NCBI GenBank assembly: GCA_036498265.1
Contig: DASYFT010000031.1
Location: 1 to 64,000 of the forward strand
From: Palsa-744 sp036498265
Lineage (GTDB): Bacteria > Actinomycetota > Thermoleophilia > Solirubrobacterales > Solirubrobacteraceae
Length of the DNA: 64,000 nucleotides
Reading direction: 5' to 3'
In this document: in pieces, positions 7,316 through 15,441 of the stretch
How positions within the stretch are numbered: the first letter of the stretch is position 1
Layout: each line of letters begins with the position of its first letter
Notes under the pieces: generated by a model
The model's database searches: none
What the model was told of the DNA's origin: nothing
Seen by the model: the letters and a program-made list of their open reading frames with translations, nothing else
Position numbers and translations under genes: made by a program

Positions 7316-9015
7316 GAGGTGCGCTCCTCCGGTCCCGCATCCGGCGCGCCACGGCCTGCCGACCCGCTGCCCCCCGCCGTCACGTGAGCCGTCCGGGAGT
7401 CCTCGCGCTCCGCCCGTTCGCGGAGGTCCAGCAGCGGTGCGTAGGAGGTGACCGGTGGAAGTGCACGCTCGAAGTTGTGTCGCGGCGGCGGAGAGGAGGT
7501 GGCCCACTCCAGCGTGTGCCCGAGCCACGGGTCCTCGCCCGCAGGATCGCGGCTGCGCAGCGAGACGACCACATTGAGGAGGAAGACCGCGATGGCCAGC
7601 GCGATCACTCCCGCGCCGGCGGTCTCGAGCAGGTTGAGCGTGCCCCAGCCCGGATGCTGCGGGTATTCGGCGATTCGACGCACCATGCCGTCGTTACCGA
7701 GGAAGAACATCGGGAGGAACGTGAGGTTGGTGCCGATGACCAGCAGGACGAAGTGCAGACGGCCGAGCCCCTCTCGCAGCCGCGCGCCGGAGAGCTTCGG
7801 GAACCAGTGGTAGACGCCCGCGAAGAACCCGAACACGCTGCCCGCGAACAGCGTGTAGTGGAAGTGCGCGACGACGATGTAGGAGTCCTCGGCGTGGTAG
7901 TCGAGCACCGGCGAGGCGACGAAGATGCCGCTCAGGCCTCCGATCAGGAACTGCAGGAAGAAGCCGAGCGCGAACAGCATCGAGGTGCGCAGCACTATCG
8001 AGCCGCCGATGAGCGTGCCGACCATGTCGAAGTACTCGATGCCCGCCGGCACGGCCAGAGCGGTGGACGTGAATGCGAAGTACTGGTTGGTCACACCACC
8101 GGTCGTGTACATGTGGTGCGACCACACGCTCATCGACAGCGCCGCGAAGGCGAGCATCGAGGCCACGAAGGCCGCATAGCCGAACCATCGCTTGCGCGCG
8201 TTCACCGCGATCACCTCGGCGGCGGCTCCGAGAAACGGGAAGAACATCACGTAGACGACCGGGTGGCCGAAGAACCAGAACAGGTCCTGGTAGTCGATCG
8301 CCCCGCTGTAGCCGGTGAAGACGTGGGCGCCCAGCCGTTCCGCGTACAGGAGCGACATGGCGAGGATCAGCACGGGGAAGGAGCCGACCACCATGAGCAC
8401 GCTCACGAGCTCGGTCCACGTGAACACCGGCATCCGCATCATCGACATGCCCGGCGCGCGCCGCCGCGCGATCGTCGCGAGGACGCAGCCCCCGATGAGC
8501 GTGAGCCCCACGGCGGCCAGGATCACGCCCACGGTCCAGAGGTCCTGGCCGACACCGGGGGTGTTCGCGCTGTTTGCCAGCGGGACGTAGGAGAACCAGC
8601 CAGAGCGCCCGGCGCCTTCCTCGGTCAGCCAGCCGAGCTGCATGATGATCCCGCCCGACAGCCACACCCAGAAGGCGCCCAGCACCACGCGCGGCGCCGA
8701 GATAGACGCGGCGCCGATCTGCAGCGGCACGAGATAGACCGCGAGCGCCAGCGCCATCGGCGTGACGAACAGGTAGATCATCGTCGAGCCGTGCATCGTG
8801 AAGAGTTCGTTGTAGGTCTCATCCGAGACGAACCGCATGTGCGGCTGCGCGAGCTGGGTGCGCATCAGGAGCGCCATGACGCCGCCGCCGAGGAAGAACA
8901 GGAGCGAGGCGAGCCCCATGTTCAGGCCTATGCGCTTGTGGTCGGTGCTCGCGGCCGCGCCGAACAGCCCGGACGCGCGCGAGGCGGTGCTCACCGCCGG
9001 CGCTGTCACGCTCAC
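7312..9015 (-). CDS. ctaD: Heme-copper cytochrome c oxidase subunit I
   Basis: This 567-aa catalytic subunit reduces O2 to water. Visible ligands are the low-spin heme His in 'TMHGSTMIYLFVTPM', the CuB His pair in SVWSHHMYTTG, the CuB His and Tyr in FFGHPVVYVMFFPF, and the heme His pair in VVAHFHYTLFAGSV. In proton-pumping A1 oxidases the third motif reads HPEVY; here Glu is replaced by Val, so the classical D-channel glutamate is absent. About twelve helices are present and there is no fused subunit III. The GTG at 9015 overlaps the subunit II stop; in-frame starts further upstream would run into ctaC. Confidence 0.95.
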   Translation of the reverse strand: MSVTAPAVSTASRASGLFGAAASTDHKRIGLNMGLASLLFFLGGGVMALLMRTQLAQPHMRFVSDETYNELFTMHGSTMIYLFVTPMALALAVYLVPLQIGAASISAPRVVLGAFWVWLSGGIIMQLGWLTEEGAGRSGWFSYVPLANSANTPGVGQDLWTVGVILAAVGLTLIGGCVLATIARRRAPGMSMMRMPVFTWTELVSVLMVVGSFPVLILAMSLLYAERLGAHVFTGYSGAIDYQDLFWFFGHPVVYVMFFPFLGAAAEVIAVNARKRWFGYAAFVASMLAFAALSMSVWSHHMYTTGGVTNQYFAFTSTALAVPAGIEYFDMVGTLIGGSIVLRTSMLFALGFFLQFLIGGLSGIFVASPVLDYHAEDSYIVVAHFHYTLFAGSVFGFFAGVYHWFPKLSGARLREGLGRLHFVLLVIGTNLTFLPMFFLGNDGMVRRIAEYPQHPGWGTLNLLETAGAGVIALAIAVFLLNVVVSLRSRDPAGEDPWLGHTLEWATSSPPPRHNFERALPPVTSYAPLLDLRERAEREDSRTAHVTAGGSGSAGRGAPDAGPEERTS

Positions 9016-9665
9016 GGCACGGCTCCGCTCGCGGACCGCTCGCTCTGCGCCCAGGACGCGAACGCGGCGGGACTCACGGCCCGCGCGTTGAAGACCATGT
9101 CGCTGTGCAATAGGCCGCAGAACTCCGCGCACTCTCCGGCGAACAGACCAGGCCTAGAGAACGTCAGCGTCACGTTCTGGGTGGACCCGGGGATGAGGTC
9201 GTGCTTGTAGCGCAGCTGCGGGATCCAGAAGGCATGGATGACGTCCACGGACGTCAGCCGGAACCGGATCGCCTCGCCGGTGGGTACGACGAGGTCCTGA
9301 TGACCGACCGCGCCGCTGTACAGATCGATCCCGTAGCCGGGGTAGTTGAAGTGCCACTCCCACTTGGCGCCGGTCACGTTCACCACCAGCTGCGGGCGCT
9401 CACCGGCCGACACCGTGTCCACCTTGTGCTCCGTGCTGAACGTCAGATACAGCAGGAAGGCGACCACGGCGCACAGCAGCAGCGCATAGGCACCCTCGAG
9501 CCGGTCGTTCTCGTGCCAGCGCGCCGCCCTCTCGGGCGGCCGGCGGCGGTAGACGAGCACGGCCAGCAGCACCGCGAGCACGATCAGGGCGAACACGGCC
9601 AGGGCGATCGGCACGTAGATGTCGAACAGGTGCCGGTACTGCGCGCGCGTGTCGACGATGCCCAT
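9012..9665 (-). CDS. ctaC: Cytochrome c oxidase subunit II (CuA subunit)
   Basis: This 217-aa protein accepts electrons from cytochrome c through a binuclear CuA site. Two N-terminal helices (PIALAVFALIVLAVLLAVLV and YALLLCAVVAFLLYLTF) anchor it, and the C-terminal cupredoxin domain contains VDVIHAFWIPQL and GECAEFCGLLHSDM, which supply the CuA ligands. No cytochrome c domain is fused, unlike caa3 enzymes. The ATG at 9665 follows GGAG by 5 nt; a longer frame opens with TTG at 9725 and would add 20 Pro/Ala-rich residues, which is less likely. It is the first gene of the minus-strand oxidase-bc operon, divergent from the selenocysteine formate dehydrogenase. Confidence 0.93.
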   Translation of the reverse strand: MGIVDTRAQYRHLFDIYVPIALAVFALIVLAVLLAVLVYRRRPPERAARWHENDRLEGAYALLLCAVVAFLLYLTFSTEHKVDTVSAGERPQLVVNVTGAKWEWHFNYPGYGIDLYSGAVGHQDLVVPTGEAIRFRLTSVDVIHAFWIPQLRYKHDLIPGSTQNVTLTFSRPGLFAGECAEFCGLLHSDMVFNARAVSPAAFASWAQSERSASGAVP

Positions 9666-9791
9666 CGGATCTCCATGCAGCGCCGGCGCCGCGGCGGCCG
9701 AGGGCGGCGGAAGGAGCGCATCCAAAGTGAGGTGGCTCTACCCGCAGGCGGTGCCTCCCAATCCGCTGAAAGCCGGCGGTGTCGTGGTCCT

Positions 9792-9807
9792 GACGGACGC
9801 GTCCGTC
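9792..9807. promoter_or_regulatory. 16-bp perfect palindrome in the ctaC/fdhA divergent intergenic region
   Basis: GACGGACGCGTCCGTC is a perfect dyad with no spacer. It lies 40 bp before the fdhA start and ~126 bp from the ctaC start, in a 182-bp divergent control region. It could be a regulator operator serving both operons, or a leader hairpin in the fdhA transcript. No regulator gene lies next to it. Confidence 0.5.
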
Positions 9808-9847
9808 CCCGCGCGGAAGTCGTTTCTCGGGTGTGGCGGGGGGTAGA

Positions 9848-12800
9848 GTGAGCGACGTGGGCGCGAAGCTTCCGCGAGTTGCATTCCTACGTCAGCTCGA
9901 GGGGGATCCGCTGGGCCTCGGGAGGTCGGCGAGGTCGCGTCGCTCCGAGCAGCTCCAGCCGCGCACTAAGACAGCCGATCGCGTCGTCCAGTCGGTCTGC
10001 CCCTACTGCGCGGTCGGTTGCGGCCAGCGCGTCTATGTCAAGGACGAGAAGGTCGTGCAGATCGAGGGCGATCCCGACAGCCCGATCTCACGCGGGCGGC
10101 TGTGTCCCAAGGGATCCGCATCGGAGAGCTACGTCAACAGCCCGATCCGGGAGTACAAGGTCAAATATCGGCCGCCGCACGCCACCCGGTGGCAGGACCT
10201 GGAGCTCGACGTGGCGATGGACATGATCGCCGACCGCCTGATCGAGACGCGCGCACAGACCTGGGAAGACGAGAACGAGGACGGCAAGCCGCTGCGCCGC
10301 ACGCTCGGCATGGCGGTGCTCGGGGGAGCCACGCTCGACAGCGAGGAGAACTACCTGATGAAGAAGTTCTTCTCGGCGGCCGGGGCCGTGTCGATCGAGA
10401 ACCAGGCACGCATATGACACTCCTCCACGGTCCCCGGTCTGGGGACCTCGTTCGGACGCGGAGGCGCGACGACGTTCCAGCAGGACCTCCAGAACTCTGA
10501 CGCCATCCTGATCATGGGCTCCAACATGGCGGAGCAGCATCCCGTGGGCTTCCAGTGGGTCGTGGAGGCGAAGGAGCGCGGAGCGACGGTGGTGCACGCC
10601 GATCCCCGCTTCACACGCACGAGCGCGATCGCCGACGCGCACGTCCCGTTGCGGGCGGGCACGGACATCGCGTTCCTCGGCGGCATCATCAACCACATCC
10701 TCTCGGGCGGCCGCGAGTTCACCGAGTACGTTCGCTACTACACGAACGCGCGGGTGATCATCAAGGAGGAGTTCGAGGACGTCGACGAGCTCGGTCTCTT
10801 CTCCGGCTGGCTGCCCGACGACCACGCCTACCAGGTCTCGAGCTGGGGCTATGAGGGGACCGACGGGGAGCTGACCGCCGGCAAGAAGGAGCAGACGGGC
10901 GATGTCTCGGGAGACCAAGCGCACGGCGCGCACGGGATGGACCTCGAGCACGGGGAACCGCCGGAGCAGGATTGGACGCTCGAGCATCCTCGCTGTGTCT
11001 TCCAGATCCTCAAGCGCCACTTCTCCCGCTACACGCCGGAGGTGGTCGAGCGGATCTGCGGCGTGCCACGCGAGAAGCTGCTGCTGGTCGCCGAGACGCT
11101 GTGCCGCAACTCGGGCCGTGAGCGCACGAGCGCGATCTGCTACGCGGTCGGCTGGACCCAGCACACGCACGGCGTCCAGAACATCCGCGCTGCCGCGATC
11201 ATCCAGCTGCTGCTGGGGAACATCGGGCGCCCGGGCGGAGGGATCCTGGCCCTGCGCGGCCACGCGAACATCCAGGGTTCGACGGACATCCCGACGCTCT
11301 ACGACATCCTGCCCGGCTACATCCCGATGCCGCACCCCACCTCCGAGGACGACCTCGACACGTTCGTCGAGCTGAACGGGCCGGAAACGGGAGCCTGGGG
11401 CGCCCTCAAGAGCTACACCGTCAGCCTGCTGAAGGCCTGGTGGGGCGAGGCGGCGACACCCGAGAACAACTTCGCCTACCCCTACCTGCCGCGCATAGAC
11501 GGCGACCACTCGCACTACCCGATGATGATGCGGATGATCGACCGCAAGACGAAGGGGTTCATCGTGATCGGCCAGAACCCGGTCGTCGGGTCGGCCAACT
11601 CCTCGCTGCAGCGCAAGGCGCTCGCCGGCTTGGACTGGCTGGTGGTGAGGGACATGATCGAGATCGAGACGGCGGCCTTCTGGTACGACTCGCCGGAGAT
11701 CGACACGGGGGAGACCCGCGCCGAGGACATCGGCACGGAGGTCTTCTTCCTCCCCGCGGCGGCCCACACCGAGAAGGACGGCTCGTTCACCAACACCCAG
11801 CGGCTGCTGCAATGGCGGTTCAAGGCGGTCGAGCCGCCGGAGGACTGCCGCTCGGACCTCTGGTTCACTCACCAGCTCGGCAGACGCGTACGCGCGAAGC
11901 TCGCGCGGTCGCAGGACCCGAAAGACCGTCCGATCCTGGATCTCACCTGGGACTACCCGACGCAGGGACCGCAGGATGAGCCGGACGCCGAGACGATCAT
12001 GCAGGAGGTGAGCGGACGCCACGCCGACGGAAGCTTCATCTCCAAGTATCAGGAGCTCAAGGACGACGGCTCGACCACGTGCGGCTCCTGGATCCACGCC
12101 GGCGTCTACGCCGACGGCGTCAACCAGGCGGCCCGCAAGAAGCCCGGCTCGGAGCAGAACTGGATCGCGCGCGAGTGGGGATGGGCCTGGCCGGCCGACC
12201 GGCGGATCATCTACAACCGCGCCTCCGCCGATCCCGAGGGCAAGCCGTGGTCGGAGCGCAAGCGCTACGTCTGGTGGGACGAGGAGAAGCGCAGCTGGAC
12301 GAGCCTCGGAGACAACCCCGACTTCGAGCCCGACAAGCCGCCCTCCTACGAGCCCCCCGAGGACGCAAAGGGCATGGACGCGATCAGCGGCAGCTCGCCC
12401 TTCATAGTGCATCCGGACGGCCTCGGCTGGCTGTTCTCGCCGAGCGGGCTCGTCGACGGGCCCCTTCCCACCCACTACGAGCCCCACGAGTCGCCGATCG
12501 ACAACCTGCTCTACCGAGAGCGCGCGAACCCCACCCGCCAGGTCTTCGAGCGGCCGGAGAACCCCTACAACCCGCCGGGCACCGAGCCCGGCGGCGAGGT
12601 GTTCCCGTTCGTCTTCACCACCTACAGGCTCACCGAGCACCACACCGCCGGTGGCATGTCGCGCAGCGTTCCCGTGCTCAACGAGCTTCAGCCGGAGATG
12701 TTCTGCGAGGTCAGCCCGCAGCTCGCCGCCGAGCGCGGCCTCGAGCACGGCGGCTGGGCGACGATCGCGACGACGCGGACCGTCATCGAGGCGCGCGTGC

Positions 12801-13069
12801 TGGTCACCGATCGGCTGCAGCCGCTGGCCATCGGCTCCGATCCGCCCCGAACCGTGCACCAGGTCGGGCTGCCCTACCACTGGGGCCGCAAGGGCCTCGT
12901 GACCGGTGACTCCGCCAACGAGCTGCTCCCGATCGTGCTCGACCGGAACGTCCACATCTCGGAGTACAAGACCGCGACCTGCGACATCCGCCCCGGCCGG
13001 CGTCCTCGCGGCCCGGCGCTCCGGGAGCTGGTCGAGGACTACAGGCGCCGCGCGGGGGTGTCCGGATGA
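9848..13069 (+). CDS. fdhA: Selenocysteine formate dehydrogenase alpha subunit (in-frame UGA read as Sec, copy 2)
   Basis: Read through the in-frame TGA at 10415-10417, this is a 1073-aa formate dehydrogenase of the FdnG/FdoG type. The [4Fe-4S] ligands are CPYCAVGC (C51, C54, C58) and LCPKG (C86). The UGA encodes residue 190 in the context NQARI-U-HSSTVPGLG, the position where this family has active-site Sec or Cys; the following His is the catalytic one. Later blocks (MGSNMAEQHP, TIIQ-like and 'FIVIGQNPVVGSANSS', 'KDGSFTNTQR', YHWGRKG) cover the bis-MGD domains. No twin-arginine signal is present, so it probably faces the cytoplasm. The GTG at 9848 is chosen for the upstream G-rich Shine-Dalgarno; another GTG lies at 9833. 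An ATGA overlap couples it to fdhB. Confidence 0.95.
10415..10464 (+). promoter_or_regulatory. UGA selenocysteine codon and bacterial SECIS element
   Basis: The TGA at 10415-10417 is followed after exactly 11 nt (10418-10428) by a perfect 7-bp stem, GGTCCCC at 10429-10435 with GGGGACC at 10441-10447, closing the loop GGTCT. The E. coli fdhF SECIS has the same 11-nt spacing and the same GGUCU loop residues bound by SelB. An outer CCTCC (10422-10426) can pair with GGAGG (10460-10464). The hairpin also has to encode HSSTVPGLGTS, so coding and RNA structure overlap. No selA, selB, selC or selD was found in the window, so they should be elsewhere in the genome. Confidence 0.93.
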
Positions 13070-13962
13070 AGCTCGAGACGCACTCCTGGCCGGGCAGCTA
13101 CGGCACCGAGGCGAAGCCCCGGGTCGGGTTCTTCACCGACACCAGCGTCTGCATCGGCTGCAAGGCGTGTGAGGTGGCATGCAAGGAGTGGAACCACGTG
13201 CCCGAGTCCACGCAGCCGTTCACCGGCAAATCGTATGACAACACCGTGATGCTCGATGCCAACACGTGGAGGCACGTCGCCTTCATCGAGCAGCGCAAGG
13301 AGCTGGGCGTGGATGGCGGCGGCTCGCTCGCGCAGAGCGCCACGCTGGACCAGCTCGTCGAGGAAGCCGGGCTTGGCACCTATCAGGAGGGTGACGGGAT
13401 GCGCTGGCTGATGGCCTCCGATGTGTGCAAGCACTGCACTCACGCGGCGTGCCTGGACGTGTGCCCGACCGGCGCCCTGTTCCGCACGGAGTTCGGCACC
13501 GTGGTGGTCCAGGAGGACGTCTGCAACGGCTGTGGCTACTGCGTCTCCGCATGTCCGTTCGGCGTGCTCGACCGCCGCGAGGGCGACGGCCGCGTCTGGA
13601 AGTGCACGCTCTGCTATGACCGCCTGAAGGACGACCTGGAGCCCGCCTGCGCCAAGGCCTGCCCCACCGACTCGATCCAGTTCGGCGAGCTGTCGGACCT
13701 CCGCGAGCGTGCGCAGGCCCGCGTCGAGACGCTCGTCGATGCGGGGGCCGAGAAGGCGCAGCTCTACCTGCACGACTCCGAGGACGGCGTCGGCGGCGCG
13801 GGCGCCTTCTTCCTGCTGCTCGACGATCCGGAGGTGTACGGGCTGCCGCCGGACCCGGTCGATGCGACACGGGACATCGCGACGAGCTGGAAGGCCGTGG
13901 GCGCAGCCGCCGCCGGACTGGGTGTGGCGCTCGCCGCCGCCGTTCTCGGAGGAGGGAGGTGA
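13066..13962 (+). CDS. fdhB: Formate dehydrogenase beta subunit, four-cluster ferredoxin (copy 2)
   Basis: This 298-aa protein parallels copy 1. It has CIGCKACEVACKEW near residue 28, CKHCTHAACLDVCPTG near 123, CNGCGYCVSACPFG near 155, and CTLCYD with CAKACPTDS near 185-205. The C-terminal PEVYGLPPDP and hydrophobic tail (GAAAAGLGVALAAAVLG) are shared. It has an insertion around residues 75-105 (rich in Leu, Ala and Glu) that is absent from copy 1, and a shorter N-terminus. Start ATG overlaps the fdhA stop, and its own TGA overlaps the GTG of the NrfD gene. It should relay electrons from the Sec-containing subunit to the membrane subunit. Confidence 0.93.
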   Translation: MKLETHSWPGSYGTEAKPRVGFFTDTSVCIGCKACEVACKEWNHVPESTQPFTGKSYDNTVMLDANTWRHVAFIEQRKELGVDGGGSLAQSATLDQLVEEAGLGTYQEGDGMRWLMASDVCKHCTHAACLDVCPTGALFRTEFGTVVVQEDVCNGCGYCVSACPFGVLDRREGDGRVWKCTLCYDRLKDDLEPACAKACPTDSIQFGELSDLRERAQARVETLVDAGAEKAQLYLHDSEDGVGGAGAFFLLLDDPEVYGLPPDPVDATRDIATSWKAVGAAAAGLGVALAAAVLGGGR

Positions 13963-14948
13963 ACGCTTCCCGTGGTGCCATGCGGGCCGACGGCGGGCCG
14001 CGGGCAGCGACTCGAGAGGAGGGCGCCACGCGCCGCTCCTACTACGGCCAGCCGGTGATCAAGGAGCCCGTCTGGTCGCCCGAGATCCCCTGGTACTTCT
14101 TCATCGGCGGGCTAGGTGGTGCCTCCGGCGGTCTCGCCTTCCTGTCCGGCCTGCGGGGGAACGAGGTGCTCGCACGGCGCGTGTGGGCGATCGCCCTGGC
14201 GGCGCTCAGCATCAGCCCGGTGCTGCTGATCAAGGATCTGGGCCGGCCGGAGCGGTTTCTGAACATGCTCCGGATGTTCAAGGTCACCTCCCCCATGAGC
14301 GTCGGCTCGTGGGTGCTCGCGGGCAGTGGCACGACGACCGCGGTCTCCGCCTTCAGCGCCCTCTCCGGACGGCTCCGCCGCCTCGCGATCGTGGGGCGCC
14401 CGGCGGCCGCGGCCCTCGGCCTGCCGCTGGCCACCTACACCGGCGCCCTGATCGCCCAGACGGCCGTACCGGTCTGGCACGAGGCGCGGCGGGAGCTCCC
14501 CGGCCTTTTCGCCGCGGGCGCCGCGGCGAGCGCCGGCGCCGCCGCGATCGTCGCCACCCCGGTCGAGCACGCCGCTCCCGCCAGGCGGTTGGCCCTCATC
14601 GGCGCCGTCGCGGAGCTCGCGCTGGCCAGGCTGATGGAGGAGCGTCTCGGCGACCTCGCCGAGCCTTACCACGAGGGCACCAGCGGCGCCCTGTCCCGCG
14701 CGGCGCGAGGCGCGACGGCAGCCGGCGCGCTCCTGCTGGCGGCGCGCGCGAGGCGTAGCCGGGCCGCGGCCGTCGCCGCTGGGTCGCTGCTGCTGGCGGG
14801 TGCGGCATGCGAGCGCTGGAGCGTCTTCAAGGCCGGGTTCGCCTCTGCGCGCGACCCGAGGTACACGATCGATCCACAGCGCGGCCGGGTGACAAGGCGT
14901 CGCGCGAGCGACGAGCACACCGCGGCGTCCAGCCGGGCGAGCGCGTGA
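13959..14948 (+). CDS. nrfD: NrfD/PsrC-like membrane subunit of formate dehydrogenase (copy 2)
   Basis: This 329-aa polytopic protein starts with a polar stretch, then SYYGQPVIKEPVW and a first helix (IPWYFFIGGLGGASGGLAFL). 'LIKDLGRPERFLNMLRMFK' and SPMSVGSWVLAG match the copy 1 motifs, as does the C-terminal ARDPRYTI. About eight helices are predicted by hydrophobicity. A GTG start overlaps the fdhB stop. It presumably binds quinone and passes electrons to the quinone pool feeding the neighbouring bc/oxidase operon. It lacks heme-ligand motifs expected of a FdnI-type cytochrome b, so this complex belongs to the NrfD-anchored rather than heme b-anchored formate dehydrogenases. Confidence 0.9.
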   Translation: MNASRGAMRADGGPRAATREEGATRRSYYGQPVIKEPVWSPEIPWYFFIGGLGGASGGLAFLSGLRGNEVLARRVWAIALAALSISPVLLIKDLGRPERFLNMLRMFKVTSPMSVGSWVLAGSGTTTAVSAFSALSGRLRRLAIVGRPAAAALGLPLATYTGALIAQTAVPVWHEARRELPGLFAAGAAASAGAAAIVATPVEHAAPARRLALIGAVAELALARLMEERLGDLAEPYHEGTSGALSRAARGATAAGALLLAARARRSRAAAVAAGSLLLAGAACERWSVFKAGFASARDPRYTIDPQRGRVTRRRASDEHTAASSRASA

Positions 14949-15262
14949 GCGCGCCGACGGACGTCGAGATCAGCCGGGCGCTGAACGCCGTTTCCACGAC
15001 CCTGCGCGATCAACGCCCGGAGCGGTTCGACGCCTCACGTGTGGAGGAGATTGCCCTCGGCGCACTCGCGCACGAGCCGAAGCTCGAGGTGCGAGCCACC
15101 GGCCCGACGAGCGGTGAGCTGCGCACGCGCGAGGACGGGCGCCTCGTCGCGACCGTGGAGCTCGAGGACGGCAGGTGGGCCGTCGAGCGCAAGCTGCGCG
15201 CAGGCGAGTCCAGCTGGGCGCTGCCACAGCCGGCTCACGACGAGCAGCAGTCCCGAGGCTGA
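14945..15262 (+). CDS. Small unrecognised protein at the end of the formate dehydrogenase operon
   Basis: This 105-aa protein is translated from a GTG that overlaps the NrfD stop (GTGA), so it is probably expressed with the complex. It is soluble, acidic at first, with a pattern of short strands (LEVRATGPTSGELRTREDGR, LVATVELEDGRWAVERKL) after an N-terminal helical half. There is no signal peptide, cysteine cluster or membrane segment. I do not recognise the family; it does not look like FdhE, which has CxxC zinc motifs. A formate dehydrogenase-specific chaperone or assembly factor is a reasonable guess from position only. Copy 1 has no such gene downstream. Confidence 0.7.
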   Translation: MSAPTDVEISRALNAVSTTLRDQRPERFDASRVEEIALGALAHEPKLEVRATGPTSGELRTREDGRLVATVELEDGRWAVERKLRAGESSWALPQPAHDEQQSRG

Positions 15263-15288
15263 GCGGTTCACCTCTCGGCGTGAGCCGC
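15263..15288 (+). terminator. Hairpin after the formate dehydrogenase operon
   Basis: GCGGTTCAC (15263-15271) pairs with GTGAGCCGC (15280-15288) through 9 bp, one of them a G-U, around an 8-nt loop. It begins immediately after the stop of the last gene. There is no long T-tract, as is common in high-GC actinobacteria, so its strength as a terminator is uncertain. Confidence 0.5.
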
Positions 15289-15441
15289 TGATGCGTTTAG
15301 TCGACATGGGCGAGGGTAAAACCGCCGCGGAGACAAGTGTGAAAAACGGCATCTGTCTTCCCTCTTAAAACGAACCGGGACGACAAGCCGGCAAGGGCTC
15401 ATGTCGGACCTTCGTGGTGCTCGTGACACGGAGAGTTGCTC

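Noticed and set aside
7384..9210. 608-codon plus-strand frame opposite ctaD
   Set aside because: His/Arg/Gln-rich antisense shadow of ctaD; no motif.
10415..10417. The UGA as a true stop, frameshift or sequencing error in fdhA
   Set aside because: Downstream frame and family sequence continue without interruption, and a SECIS with the exact E. coli spacing follows.
10088..12955. Very long open frame (955 codons) on the minus strand opposite fdhA
   Set aside because: It is the codon-bias shadow of fdhA: low-complexity Val/Arg/Asp-rich sequence with no domain and no ribosome site.
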